A DNA stretch of 17,539 nt from Bacillota bacterium (GCA_023436765.1 JAEZHX010000142.1:1-17539), one strand, 5' to 3'; positions 7,471-15,012 are shown, numbered from the stretch's first letter. Made by a program: numbers and translations. The notes: a model not told the origin generated them from the letters alone.

Positions 7471-7701
7471 TCAGGCCTTCTCGTTTGAGACATATTTGTG
7501 GCTAAACATTGTGACAAAGCCTAGAATCATACTGATTACCGCGATAATGAAGGGTAATAATATCTTAACTCCAACTTCCTGATACTCAGATATTCCGCTG
7601 AAACATAGCAGCAATGACACTCCTGATATCAATGCAAACAGTAATCCGCCTGTAAAGCTCCTATATTTGCTGTAACGGTATCTGATCACTATTTTTTTCA
7701 T
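7471..7701 (-). CDS. Small two-helix membrane protein, unknown function
   Basis: This 76-residue protein has a basic N-terminus (KKIVIRYRYSKYR), a hydrophobic helix at about 17-38, a short loop carrying several charged residues, a second helix at about 46-67 and a short hydrophilic tail. I recognise no family. The ATG at 7701 is preceded by AAAGGA about 10 nt away plus a GGGG stretch, a usable but not ideal ribosome site. The frame ends just before the shared terminator, which supports a real gene. Upstream (7702-7812) is AT-rich and I see no convincing promoter. Confidence 0.65.
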   Translation of the reverse strand: MKKIVIRYRYSKYRSFTGGLLFALISGVSLLLCFSGISEYQEVGVKILLPFIIAVISMILGFVTMFSHKYVSNEKA

Positions 7702-7812
7702 CTTATCCCCGTCCTTTAATAGATGCAGTTAATGTCTTCCTCTATTAAACGATTCAAACTGGGAAAAGGTTTCATATTTTTAAAAATATTTTATAATTAT
7801 TTTATTATTTTA

Positions 7813-9000
7813 TTAAATCTGTCCGGCAAGGACCCTGCCGAATTCCGTTAAGGCTTTCAGCTCCGGCTCCTCCGGAACCCAGAGGGAACGGTAACCATCC
7901 TCCAATATCTCAAAACCTGCTTTTTTAAGCTCTTCATGCAGGAGCTTCACAGCTTCACCGCTCCAACCGTAGCTACCAAAGGCGGCAGCCTTCTTATTCT
8001 TGAATTTCAAACCTCTTATCATCTCCAGAAGTCCTGCAATAGAGTGCATATAGCCGTTGTTGACTGTCGGAGAGCCGATCAGAACCGCCTTGGATTTGAA
8101 AACCTCTGTAATGATATCATTTTTATCCTCCATAGAGGCATTTAATAGTTTAACCGTCAGTGTAGGTTTCTCCTTCGTCAACCCATCAGCAATTGCTTCC
8201 GCCATCTTTCTAGTAGTATTCCACATGGTATCATAAATGATGGTAACCTGGTTTTCTTGATAATCCCCCGCCCATTTTATATACTTCTCCACAATCTGCA
8301 GCGGATTATTCTTCCAGATTACTCCGTGACTCGGGCAGATCATCGACACAGGCAGCTGAAGGCTTAGGACCTCATCGATCTTCTTAGATACCATCTTACT
8401 GAAGGGGGTCAGAATATTCGCATAATATTTCGTCGCTTCCTCAAAAAGCTCGGAAGTATCCACCATATCATTAAATAGGGATTCGGTAGCAAAATGCTGT
8501 CCAAAGGCATCATTACTGAACAGAATATTCTCTCCGTCCATATAGGTGAACATGGTATCCGGCCAATGCAGCATCGGTGCTTCCACAAAGGTTAGGGTAT
8601 GCTTACCGATCTGCAAGGTATCCCCTGTCTTGACCGTTACAAAATTCCAATCCTTATGATAATGTCCTTTGATGATCTTGGCTCCGTTTGCCGTACAGTA
8701 GATTGGGGTATCCGGGATCTCCCTCATCAGCTCCGGCAGAGCTCCGCTGTGATCAATCTCATTATGGTTCATGATGATATAGTCAATATCCTTTAGATCA
8801 ATTTCCTGCTTTAATCTGGAGACAAATTCTTTATCATAGGGTTGCCATACCGTATCGATCAATACTGTCTTCTCATCTCTGACCAGATAAGAATTATAAG
8901 AGGAACCCCTCCAGGTGGAATATTCATGCCCATGAAAGTTCTTTAATTCCCAATCTACCTTGCCTACCCAGGTAACATACTCTGTTATTCTTTTACCCAT
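7813..9000 (-). CDS. fprA: Class A flavodiiron protein (O2/NO reductase, FprA-like)
   Basis: This 395-residue cytosolic enzyme reduces oxygen to water and/or NO to N2O, protecting anaerobes. The N-terminal metallo-beta-lactamase-like domain (about 1-245) has all di-iron ligands: H79, E81, D83, H84 (HNEIDH), H145, D164 and H226. The C-terminal flavodoxin domain (about 250-395) starts at VTIIYDTMWNTT, where FMN phosphate binds, and contains GSPTVNNG and GSYGWSG. No rubredoxin or reductase domain is fused, so it is the short class A form. The start was set at the ATG at 9000: GGAGG (9008-9012) is 7 nt upstream and the ligand numbering then matches characterised homologues. The in-frame ATG at 9006 would leave only 1 nt after the ribosome site. 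Its electron donor (rubredoxin) is not in the window. Confidence 0.95.
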   Translation of the reverse strand: MGKRITEYVTWVGKVDWELKNFHGHEYSTWRGSSYNSYLVRDEKTVLIDTVWQPYDKEFVSRLKQEIDLKDIDYIIMNHNEIDHSGALPELMREIPDTPIYCTANGAKIIKGHYHKDWNFVTVKTGDTLQIGKHTLTFVEAPMLHWPDTMFTYMDGENILFSNDAFGQHFATESLFNDMVDTSELFEEATKYYANILTPFSKMVSKKIDEVLSLQLPVSMICPSHGVIWKNNPLQIVEKYIKWAGDYQENQVTIIYDTMWNTTRKMAEAIADGLTKEKPTLTVKLLNASMEDKNDIITEVFKSKAVLIGSPTVNNGYMHSIAGLLEMIRGLKFKNKKAAAFGSYGWSGEAVKLLHEELKKAGFEILEDGYRSLWVPEEPELKALTEFGRVLAGQI

Positions 9001-9007
9001 CTTCATT

Positions 9008-9012
9008 CCTCC
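9008..9012 (-). promoter_or_regulatory. Ribosome binding site that sets the start of the flavodiiron protein
   Basis: GGAGG on the minus strand, 7 nt before the ATG at 9000 and only 1 nt before the competing ATG at 9006. Confidence 0.75.
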
Positions 9013-9080
9013 ATTTATCTTACCGTATTGTCATTCTTCCTTACATTGGATAGTATAACAATAGGCTGAGCAGATTGCTT

Positions 9081-9092
9081 TGATTCAAATCA
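9081..9092. promoter_or_regulatory. TGATTCAAATCA palindrome upstream of the flavodiiron gene
   Basis: A 12-bp palindrome (TGATT-CA-AATCA) lies about 70-80 nt upstream of the start codon. A TATACT -10-like hexamer sits between it and the gene, but without a good -35 box. It loosely recalls redox-regulator sites (FNR TTGAT-N4-ATCAA), though the spacing differs. Low confidence. Confidence 0.25.
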
Positions 9093-9117
9093 CATTTCAT
9101 AAGGAACTTTGGTTATT

Positions 9118-10431
9118 TCAGTACTGTGCGCTCCATAAACCAAAGACTTTCTTAAGACAGAATGAATAATCAATCTTAGCAATCTCCTCAGTGGTGTAGA
9201 TTGGAAGCTTTTCATATAAAGTATCATTGATATAATAATTTGCATAGCCTGCAACTGTACCCGCCTTTATCGGGGCCTCAAGCTGTTTGGGGAGCTCATA
9301 TTCTATGCGGACCTTCTCATCCTTTCTCATCAGAAGGGATAGATTACCATCCAGACTAAGTGGCTGCAGCTTCTTCTGACCGTCCTTCACCGGCACGGGC
9401 TTAAGCGTTACCTCTTCATAAATCTGTCTCTTCTCGTAGTTTTCTATCCCATAATTCATCAGCTTCTTGGTATCAACCCATTTTAAGCTCTTATTCGGTG
9501 GCCATCCGCAGCCCAAAACGACGGATATCAGAGTGCGGTCCAGGCGTTTGACGGCTCCGACAAAGCAATACCCCGCTTTGCCTGTGAAACCGGTTTTTAT
9601 GCCGATGGCTCCATCCATCATATACAGAAATCTATTTTTATTGGAGACCGAAAAACTCCTTCCGTTAATCAGTTCTTTGAATTGATGGGAGGCAGTATTT
9701 GTTATCTTAATAAACTGCTCATTTTGAATCGCATAACTGGCAATCACAGCCAAATCCCTGGCTGTCGTATAATGCCCTTCGGCATCCAGTCCGTTCGGTG
9801 TTACAAAATTCGTGTCGTAGCATTCAAGGGATCTGGCTTTATCATTCATCATTGTCGCAAAGCCCTCCACTGAGCCTCCCACATGCTCAGCGATCGCAAC
9901 TGCACAATCATTATGGCTCTCCAGCATCAGGGAATAGATCAGATCACGAAGATAGTATTTTTCACCGGTTCTGATGCCCAATTGGACATCCGGCTGCCTG
10001 GCAGCATGGGAAGATACCGTAACGATATCGCCTAAGTCCGCATTTTCCAGTGTAACGATGCAAGTCATGATTTTAGTAGTACTGGCCATCGGCAATCTGT
10101 CATAACCATGTTCCTCATATAATACTCTGTTATTCTCTGCATCGAGTAAAAGTGCTGAAGTTGCACGGAGCTTGATATCCTCAGGCGCTTCTACGGTACT
10201 TTCCGGTTTCTCCTTTGTCTCTGATGGCTCAAGCATATTCTTATATTCCTGCTCGCTTTGACTGAACCTATTATTCTCATTACGAAGCTCCGCATCAAAG
10301 TTCTCCGTCTCCAATCCGGAATAATCAAGAATTTCATCATAATAGGTCTTAAGAGAATTATAATTGTAACCGGCAAAAAGGGCCAGGATCACTAAACAGG
10401 GAATAATTGCTCTCAGCTTCTTCTTCAACAT
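9118..10431 (-). CDS. dacF: D-alanyl-D-alanine carboxypeptidase (DacF/PBP5 family)
   Basis: This 437-residue penicillin-binding protein trims the terminal D-Ala from peptidoglycan stem peptides outside the membrane. The three active-site motifs are in family order and spacing: S117-T-T-K120, S172-H-N174 and K279-T-G281. An N-terminal hydrophobic segment at about 8-21 acts as a signal or anchor. A low-complexity, acidic linker of about 60 residues (25-85, rich in E, N and S) precedes the peptidase domain at about 86-325. A PBP5-like C-terminal domain at about 335-415 follows, with a basic hydrophobic tail that could touch the membrane. The ribosome site before the ATG at 10431 is weak (GGATGGGATG). 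The nearest named relative, by domain layout, is DacF; DacB-type sporulation paralogs are alternatives. Confidence 0.9.
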   Translation of the reverse strand: MLKKKLRAIIPCLVILALFAGYNYNSLKTYYDEILDYSGLETENFDAELRNENNRFSQSEQEYKNMLEPSETKEKPESTVEAPEDIKLRATSALLLDAENNRVLYEEHGYDRLPMASTTKIMTCIVTLENADLGDIVTVSSHAARQPDVQLGIRTGEKYYLRDLIYSLMLESHNDCAVAIAEHVGGSVEGFATMMNDKARSLECYDTNFVTPNGLDAEGHYTTARDLAVIASYAIQNEQFIKITNTASHQFKELINGRSFSVSNKNRFLYMMDGAIGIKTGFTGKAGYCFVGAVKRLDRTLISVVLGCGWPPNKSLKWVDTKKLMNYGIENYEKRQIYEEVTLKPVPVKDGQKKLQPLSLDGNLSLLMRKDEKVRIEYELPKQLEAPIKAGTVAGYANYYINDTLYEKLPIYTTEEIAKIDYSFCLKKVFGLWSAQY

Positions 10432-10506
10432 AAAATCATCCCATCCGTTTCTTTTAATAAAATTTATTGTAAAAGTTACGGATTATTCATGTTTTACAGC
10501 AGAACT

Positions 10507-10582
10507 AAAAAACCTTTATAAGATGAAGGCATCCTATGCTTTTCATTAACCAAAACTGGTTGAAAAGCACTGGATGCCTTCA
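10507..10582 (-). terminator. Long stem-loop terminator at the end of the polyamine cluster
   Basis: TGAAGGCATCC (10524-10534) pairs perfectly with GGATGCCTTCA (10572-10582). After a 3x3 internal loop, GCTTTTC (10538-10544) pairs with GAAAAGC (10562-10568), then AACC/GGTT. It begins 5 nt past the nspC stop codon. A TTTTTT run on the minus strand (10507-10512) lies 11 nt beyond the stem, farther than usual. The remaining gap to dacF (10432-10506) is AT-rich with no clear promoter. Confidence 0.68.
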
Positions 10583-10586
10583 CTCA

Positions 10587-11756
10587 TTATGACAATCTTC
10601 CCTTAAAATCCTCGTAACCGAATTCCTTGATCTTCTTTAGCTCCCCGTCTTCCTCCCTCAGATAGATCGAAGGTAGCTTTATCCCGTTGAAGGTATTATT
10701 CTTCACCATAGAATAGATCGCCATATCACAGAAGATCAGCTTGTCACCAATCCTAAGCGGCTCCGGAAAGGAGTAATCACCAATAACATCCCCCGCCAGG
10801 CAGGTGGGGCCACCAAGGCGGTAGGTATTCGGATACGCTCCTGACTTACCTGAGCCTATGATATTCGGTCGGTAGGGCATCTCCAGAACATCGGGCATAT
10901 GACAGGTAGCAGAGGTATCCAGGATGGCAAGCTGCATTCCATTCTCCATCAACTCCAGAACAGAGCTGACCAGCCAGCCGGTATTCAGAGCCACCGCTTC
11001 CCCCGGCTCCAGATACACCTGAACACCGTAGGCATCCTTCATATGGTTGATACTGCGGATCAGGGTGTCGGTGTCATAATCCTCCCTGGTAATATGATGT
11101 CCGCCTCCAAAATTCAACCACTTCATTCCAATGAGATATTTTCCGAACTTCTCTTCCACAACCTTTATGGTTCTCTCCAGAACATCGGAGTTCTGTTGGC
11201 ACATTGTATGGAAATGCAGCCCCTCCAGACCGGTCAGATCCTCACCCTGAAGCTGCTTTAAGGTAACTCCGAAACGGGACCCCTCAAAGCACGGATTATA
11301 CATATCTGTCTCGATTTCGGAGTACTCCGGATTGATTCGTAATCCGCAGGATACCCTACGGTTTATCTTCGTATCTGATGCCTCCTGTACCCGATTATAT
11401 TCAAAAACCCTATCCTTAAATTTGTTCCATTGCGCTATGGAATTGAATACAATATGGTCACAGAGGGACAGTAGCTCATCGAATTCCTCCTCCTTATAGG
11501 CAGGGGAAAAGATATGAACCTCCTTCCCCATCTCTTCATGGCCAAGCCTGGCCTCGAACAGGGAACTGGCTGTGGTACCACTCAAGTATTTGCCGATCAG
11601 CGGATAGACCGCATACATGGCGAAGGCCTTTTGTGCTAAAAGGATCTCGCAGCCGGTCCTGTCCATAACGGATCGTAAAATGGATAAATTATGAATAAGT
11701 AATTGTTCATCAACCACATAAGAGGGGGTTGGAACCTTGGTGAAATCATACTTCAT
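10587..11756 (-). CDS. nspC: Carboxynorspermidine/carboxyspermidine decarboxylase
   Basis: This 389-residue PLP enzyme of the alanine-racemase fold (fold III) removes the carboxyl group from carboxynorspermidine or carboxyspermidine to give the triamine. Visible motifs: PLP lysine K43 in LLAQKAFA, HFHTMC at 181-186, the phosphate-binding GGGHH at 217-221, EPGE at 250-253, and the marker segment DTSATCHMPDVLEMPYRPN at 280-298, which separates this branch from diaminopimelate and ornithine decarboxylases. C319 in GGPTCLAGD is the active-site cysteine position. The ATG at 11756 has AAAGGAG 6 nt upstream. It is last in the polyamine cluster, after the dehydrogenase that makes its substrate. Whether the natural substrate is carboxyspermidine, carboxynorspermidine or carboxyaminopropylagmatine cannot be read from the sequence. 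Confidence 0.93.
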   Translation of the reverse strand: MKYDFTKVPTPSYVVDEQLLIHNLSILRSVMDRTGCEILLAQKAFAMYAVYPLIGKYLSGTTASSLFEARLGHEEMGKEVHIFSPAYKEEEFDELLSLCDHIVFNSIAQWNKFKDRVFEYNRVQEASDTKINRRVSCGLRINPEYSEIETDMYNPCFEGSRFGVTLKQLQGEDLTGLEGLHFHTMCQQNSDVLERTIKVVEEKFGKYLIGMKWLNFGGGHHITREDYDTDTLIRSINHMKDAYGVQVYLEPGEAVALNTGWLVSSVLELMENGMQLAILDTSATCHMPDVLEMPYRPNIIGSGKSGAYPNTYRLGGPTCLAGDVIGDYSFPEPLRIGDKLIFCDMAIYSMVKNNTFNGIKLPSIYLREEDGELKKIKEFGYEDFKGRLS

Positions 11757-11807
11757 AGGCTTCTCCTTTCATGGATGCCATGGTTTGTATTTATGATACT
11801 TACTGAA

Positions 11808-11831
11808 ACAGCCGCTTAAGTGAGCGGCTGT
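11808..11831. terminator. Strong hairpin between the dehydrogenase and nspC (attenuator or processing site)
   Basis: ACAGCCGCT (11808-11816) and AGCGGCTGT (11823-11831) pair perfectly over 9 bp around a 6-nt loop. On the minus strand it is followed by TTTCAG, too short a T-run for a clear terminator. It may lower nspC expression or stabilise the upstream mRNA. The 118-bp gap that contains it shows no separate nspC promoter. Confidence 0.45.
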
Positions 11832-11874
11832 AGTTATGTCATTTCTTCCGGATAATTTCTAATGCTAAAGCTTC

Positions 11875-13107
11875 TTACTCCACCATATCGGGTGTAAAGC
11901 TTTCCTGCCAGGGAAGACCGTATTTATTAAGGGCATCCATGAACGGATCCGGATCGAATTCCTCCACATTATGGACTCCGGCCTTCTTCCACTTATTGGT
12001 CAGTACCATCATCGCTCCGATCATCGCAGGAACACCGGTGGTATAAGAAATTGCCTGAGAACCCACTTCACGGTAGCATTCCTCATGGTCACAAACATTA
12101 TATACATAATACTGCTTCTCTTTGCCGTCCTTTAAGCCGGTATAGATACAGCCGATATTGGTCTTTCCTTTTGTTCTCGGACCTAAGGAAGCAGGGTCCG
12201 GAAGCACGGCCTTCAGAAACTGTAGGGGAACAATCTTCAGTCCATTATAATCAATCGGTTCAATTGAGGTCATGCCTACATTTTCAAGAACTCTCAAATG
12301 TGTCAGATAACGCTCGGAGAAGGTCATGAAGAAACGGATCTTCTTCACTCCGGGGATATTAATTGCCAAGGACTCCATCTCCTCATGGTGGAGCAGATAC
12401 ATGTCCTTCGGACCGATTTCAGGAAAATTATAAACTCTCTTTATGGACATCGGCTCCGTCTCAATGAATTTACCGTCTTCAAAGTAACTGCCAGGAGCAG
12501 TCACCTCACGGATATTGATCTCGGGATTAAAATTCGTAGCGAAAGGATAGCCGTGATCTCCGGCATTCGCATCCAGAATATCAATCGTATGAATTTCGTC
12601 AAAATGATGCTTCAGGGCATGGGCCGAGAACACTCCGGTAACACCGGGGTCGAAGCCGCAGCCTAATACTGCCGTAATACCTGCCTTTTCAAACAGCTCC
12701 TTATAAGCCCATTGCCATTTGTATTCAAATTTTGCGGTATCGATCGGCTCATAATTAGCCGTATCCAGATAATCCACCTTTGTGGCCAGGCAAGCCTCCA
12801 TAATGGTCAGATCCTGATAAGGTAATGCCACATTGATAACAATATTCGGCTTCACCCTCTCAATCAGCTCAATCACCTCTTCTGTCCTGTCAGCATCCAC
12901 TCTTGCTACAGAAACCATAGTTCTTGCCTTCTGATTATCCTTACTCAGCTGCAGGGTGTATTGATCTAGCTTCTCCTTCAAATTCTCACACTTTGATAAT
13001 GTTCTGCTGGCGATACAGAGCTCTTCAAATACCTCCGGTACCTGACAGCATTTATGTGCCACTACGCTGGCTACTCCGCCAGCTCCGATAATTAAAGCCT
13101 TTGCCAT
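11875..13107 (-). CDS. Carboxyspermidine/carboxynorspermidine dehydrogenase (saccharopine dehydrogenase family)
   Basis: This 410-residue cytosolic oxidoreductase condenses aspartate beta-semialdehyde with a diamine (putrescine or diaminopropane) and reduces the Schiff base with NAD(P)H. The N-terminal Rossmann fold has G8-A-G-G-V-A-S14. S34-R35-T36 at the end of the second strand fits NADPH preference. VALPYQD (94-100), the DYLDTANYEP segment (112-121) and GCGFDPGVTGVF (149-160) are typical of the Lys1-like branch linked to nspC. Generic annotation would say saccharopine dehydrogenase, but the neighbouring nspC, speA and speB point to polyamines rather than lysine. AAGGAGG precedes the ATG at 13107 by 9 nt. 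It may be transcribed from its own promoter (13151-13179) as well as by read-through. Confidence 0.88.
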   Translation of the reverse strand: MAKALIIGAGGVASVVAHKCCQVPEVFEELCIASRTLSKCENLKEKLDQYTLQLSKDNQKARTMVSVARVDADRTEEVIELIERVKPNIVINVALPYQDLTIMEACLATKVDYLDTANYEPIDTAKFEYKWQWAYKELFEKAGITAVLGCGFDPGVTGVFSAHALKHHFDEIHTIDILDANAGDHGYPFATNFNPEINIREVTAPGSYFEDGKFIETEPMSIKRVYNFPEIGPKDMYLLHHEEMESLAINIPGVKKIRFFMTFSERYLTHLRVLENVGMTSIEPIDYNGLKIVPLQFLKAVLPDPASLGPRTKGKTNIGCIYTGLKDGKEKQYYVYNVCDHEECYREVGSQAISYTTGVPAMIGAMMVLTNKWKKAGVHNVEEFDPDPFMDALNKYGLPWQESFTPDMVE

Positions 13108-13150
13108 AATAATTCCTCCTTATCCTATGCCGGGTTAAGTCCTATCCTGT

Positions 13151-13179
13151 TGTATAGTTTTTCCCATTTATGATGATAA
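13151..13179 (-). promoter_or_regulatory. Candidate internal promoter of the dehydrogenase gene
   Basis: TTATCA (13174-13179), 17 nt, TATACA (13151-13156) on the minus strand, with a start near 13144. It would allow the dehydrogenase/nspC pair to be expressed apart from speDAEB. The -35 box overlaps the end of a 36-codon reading frame. Confidence 0.4.
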
Positions 13180-13290
13180 ATATAAGATTGATAGGGTGCC
13201 ATAAACCCTCTTCAAGATTGATACATCATCAATTTGTACCCTTCCATTCATGTAATGGTGATTCAGAACATTGCTCATGCGCAACACCCT
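13166..13290 (-). other. Stem-loop-rich leader region before the dehydrogenase (possible structured RNA)
   Basis: On the minus strand, AGGGTG (13285-13290) can pair with CACCCT (13193-13198), closing a multibranch structure. Inside lie TTGC..GCAA (13271-13284), CCATT..AATGG (13244-13258) and ATTGAT..ATCAAT (13217-13233). AGGGT/ACCCT (13193-13197 / 13205-13209) competes with the closing stem. A second ATCAAT (complement of 13187-13192) competes with the third hairpin. ATTTAT-GATG-ATAAAT (13166-13181) follows. AAGATTGATA occurs twice (13184-13193 and 13214-13223). It matches no riboswitch class I can recall, and the stems are short. Confidence 0.35.
13168..13278 (-). CDS. Possible 36-residue small protein or leader peptide
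   Basis: An ATG at 13278 opens 36 codons ending at TAA (13168-13170). The peptide starts MSNVLNHHYMNGRV and ends SILYLSS. A partial ribosome site (AAAGGG, 8 nt upstream) is present. It contains no run of arginine, lysine or methionine codons such as a classical attenuation leader would show. It lies between speB and the dehydrogenase and overlaps the stem-loop region. Chance is a real alternative for so short a frame. Confidence 0.3.
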   Translation of the reverse strand: MSNVLNHHYMNGRVQIDDVSILKRVYGTLSILYLSS

Positions 13291-13325
13291 TTTTAACTAT
13301 AAATACCAATCATTTGAACAACCGT

Positions 13326-14168
13326 TTACAGCTGCAGCAGCAGCTCACGAAGCAGCTTACAAGCCAGCGCCGTTGAGGAACCGCTCTGGTCATAGACTGG
13401 TGACAGTTCATTCATGTCCGCTGCTACGATATTTAGTGTAAACACCCGGTTTAATGCCTGAATCAGTTCCATATAGGTGATTCCGCCTGCTTCCGGTGTC
13501 CCTGTTCCGGGAAATACGGAAGGATCCAGAACATCCAGATCAATGGTCAGATACACCGGCTTTCCCTTCAGGGCATCGATTGCCTCCTCCAGATGGTCCA
13601 GGTTGAATTTCTGCAGGAAGGTATGCTCCTTCGCCCATAGGAATTCCTCTCTTTCACCACTCCTGATACCGAACTGATAGATCTTCCCGTCCCCGATCAG
13701 ATCCCAGCATCTTTTCATGACACTGGCATGGGACAGGGGTTCACCGAGATAATCCTCACGTAGATCTGTATGAGCATCAAAATGAAGCATGTGAAGCTCA
13801 GGATATTTCGTAAGCGCAGCCCTGACACTTCCCAGAGTGACCAGATGCTCTCCTCCGATCATCAGAGGCTTCTTCCCGTCCGATAATATCTTCTCCGTCA
13901 TCTCCTCTATGGTCTTTAATACCCTCTCTGTATTTCCGAAGCCGAATTCCAGGTCACCGGCATCAAAGACTCTGATATCCGTCAAATCCTTGTCCAAATA
14001 GGGGCTATAGGTTTCAATCCCATAGCTTTCATTCCTGATTGCCGCACTGGCGAATCTGGTGCCCGGGCGATAGGAGGTTGTCCCATCGAAGGGCGCACCG
14101 AACAGTACGATATCACTATCCTCATACTCCCGGTCACAGCCGATAAACGTATGGACATTTCTATTCAT
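13326..14168 (-). CDS. speB: Agmatinase (ureohydrolase family)
   Basis: This 280-residue member of the arginase/agmatinase family hydrolyses agmatine to putrescine and urea with two Mn ions. Metal ligands are all visible: H108 (GGEHLVT), D131, H133, D135 (DAHTD), and D210 and D212 (DLDVLDP). The FGAPFDGTTSYRPGTRFA segment (23-40) is typical of agmatinases. It is somewhat shorter than E. coli SpeB (about 306). The ATG overlaps the end of speE by 8 nt (ATGAATAG), which suggests translational coupling; an AGGAG lies 13 nt upstream, farther than usual. Neighbouring speA supplies agmatine. Aminopropylagmatine ureohydrolase, as in Thermus-type pathways, is an alternative activity that the sequence cannot exclude. 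Confidence 0.92.
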   Translation of the reverse strand: MNRNVHTFIGCDREYEDSDIVLFGAPFDGTTSYRPGTRFASAAIRNESYGIETYSPYLDKDLTDIRVFDAGDLEFGFGNTERVLKTIEEMTEKILSDGKKPLMIGGEHLVTLGSVRAALTKYPELHMLHFDAHTDLREDYLGEPLSHASVMKRCWDLIGDGKIYQFGIRSGEREEFLWAKEHTFLQKFNLDHLEEAIDALKGKPVYLTIDLDVLDPSVFPGTGTPEAGGITYMELIQALNRVFTLNIVAADMNELSPVYDQSGSSTALACKLLRELLLQL

Positions 14169-15012
14169 ATTCGTTCAAATGCTCCTTTACATAGTTCGGG
14201 AGTGCGAAGGCTCCCTGATGAAGCTTGGTGTTATAGTATTTCGTCTTGATCCCGAGGGAATTCCATTCCTCTTCGTTAAGATCCTTTAGCGGATCATAAT
14301 GCTTGGACGCAAAGCCAAAAAGCCAGTGTCCGGAAGGATAAGTCGGAATATGTGCCTGGTACACCTTAGCGATCGGGAAGATCTCCTTAATCCTGGAATG
14401 AGCCCTTTTCATAGCCTCTACATACTCATCATAATAGGTGCTTTCATGCTGGTTTACCAATATCCCCTTATCCGTCAAGGCCTTATAGCAATTACCGTAG
14501 AATTCCTTCGTAAATAAGCCTTCTCCGGGTCCGAAGGGATCCGTGGAATCCACGATGATCAGATCATATTCATTCACTTTACGGCGAACAAATTTCAGAC
14601 CATCCTCATAATAGATATGAACTCTCGGATCATCAAGCTTACAGGCAGTCTGAGGAATATATTTCTTACAGACCTCCACCACCATCTGATCGATTTCAAC
14701 CATATCGATCAGTTCGATTCCCGGATATCTGGTCAGCTCACGGATGGAACCGCCGTCTCCGGCTCCGATGACCAGTACCTTCTTAATATCTAGATTAGTT
14801 GCCATGGGCACATGAACAATCATGTCATGATAGATGAATTCATCCTTCTCGGTAATCATCAGATAACCGTCCAGGGTCAAAACCCTGCCGAATTCCTCCG
14901 TGTCAAGAACCGCCACATGCTGATAATCGCTCTGTTTATTGAACAGCTGCTCCTTCACCTTCATAGAAAACCTGACATGCTCCGTATGCTGCTCCGTATA
15001 CCATAACTCCAT
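14161..15012 (-). CDS. speE: Spermidine synthase (aminopropyltransferase)
   Basis: This 283-residue enzyme transfers an aminopropyl group from decarboxylated S-adenosylmethionine to putrescine. A small N-terminal beta domain (about 1-55, starting MELWYTEQHTEHVRFSMKV as in bacterial SpeE) precedes a Rossmann methyltransferase-like domain. Motifs: GAGDGGSIRE at 83-92 (nucleotide-binding; most relatives have GGGDGG), VEID at 105-108, and D155-S-T-D158 with the catalytic aspartate, followed by GPGEGLFTKEFY. The ribosome site is weak (AAAGG about 13 nt upstream). It sits 89 bp downstream of speA and overlaps speB. With speD in the same cluster its cofactor supply is encoded. Agmatine as acceptor is a possible alternative. 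Confidence 0.94.
   Translation of the reverse strand: MELWYTEQHTEHVRFSMKVKEQLFNKQSDYQHVAVLDTEEFGRVLTLDGYLMITEKDEFIYHDMIVHVPMATNLDIKKVLVIGAGDGGSIRELTRYPGIELIDMVEIDQMVVEVCKKYIPQTACKLDDPRVHIYYEDGLKFVRRKVNEYDLIIVDSTDPFGPGEGLFTKEFYGNCYKALTDKGILVNQHESTYYDEYVEAMKRAHSRIKEIFPIAKVYQAHIPTYPSGHWLFGFASKHYDPLKDLNEEEWNSLGIKTKYYNTKLHQGAFALPNYVKEHLNEYE

Noticed and set aside
13166..13290. Lysine (L-box) riboswitch before the saccharopine-dehydrogenase-like gene
   Set aside because: The region is shorter than a lysine riboswitch, lacks its conserved junction sequence as I recall it, and the gene context is polyamine rather than lysine synthesis.
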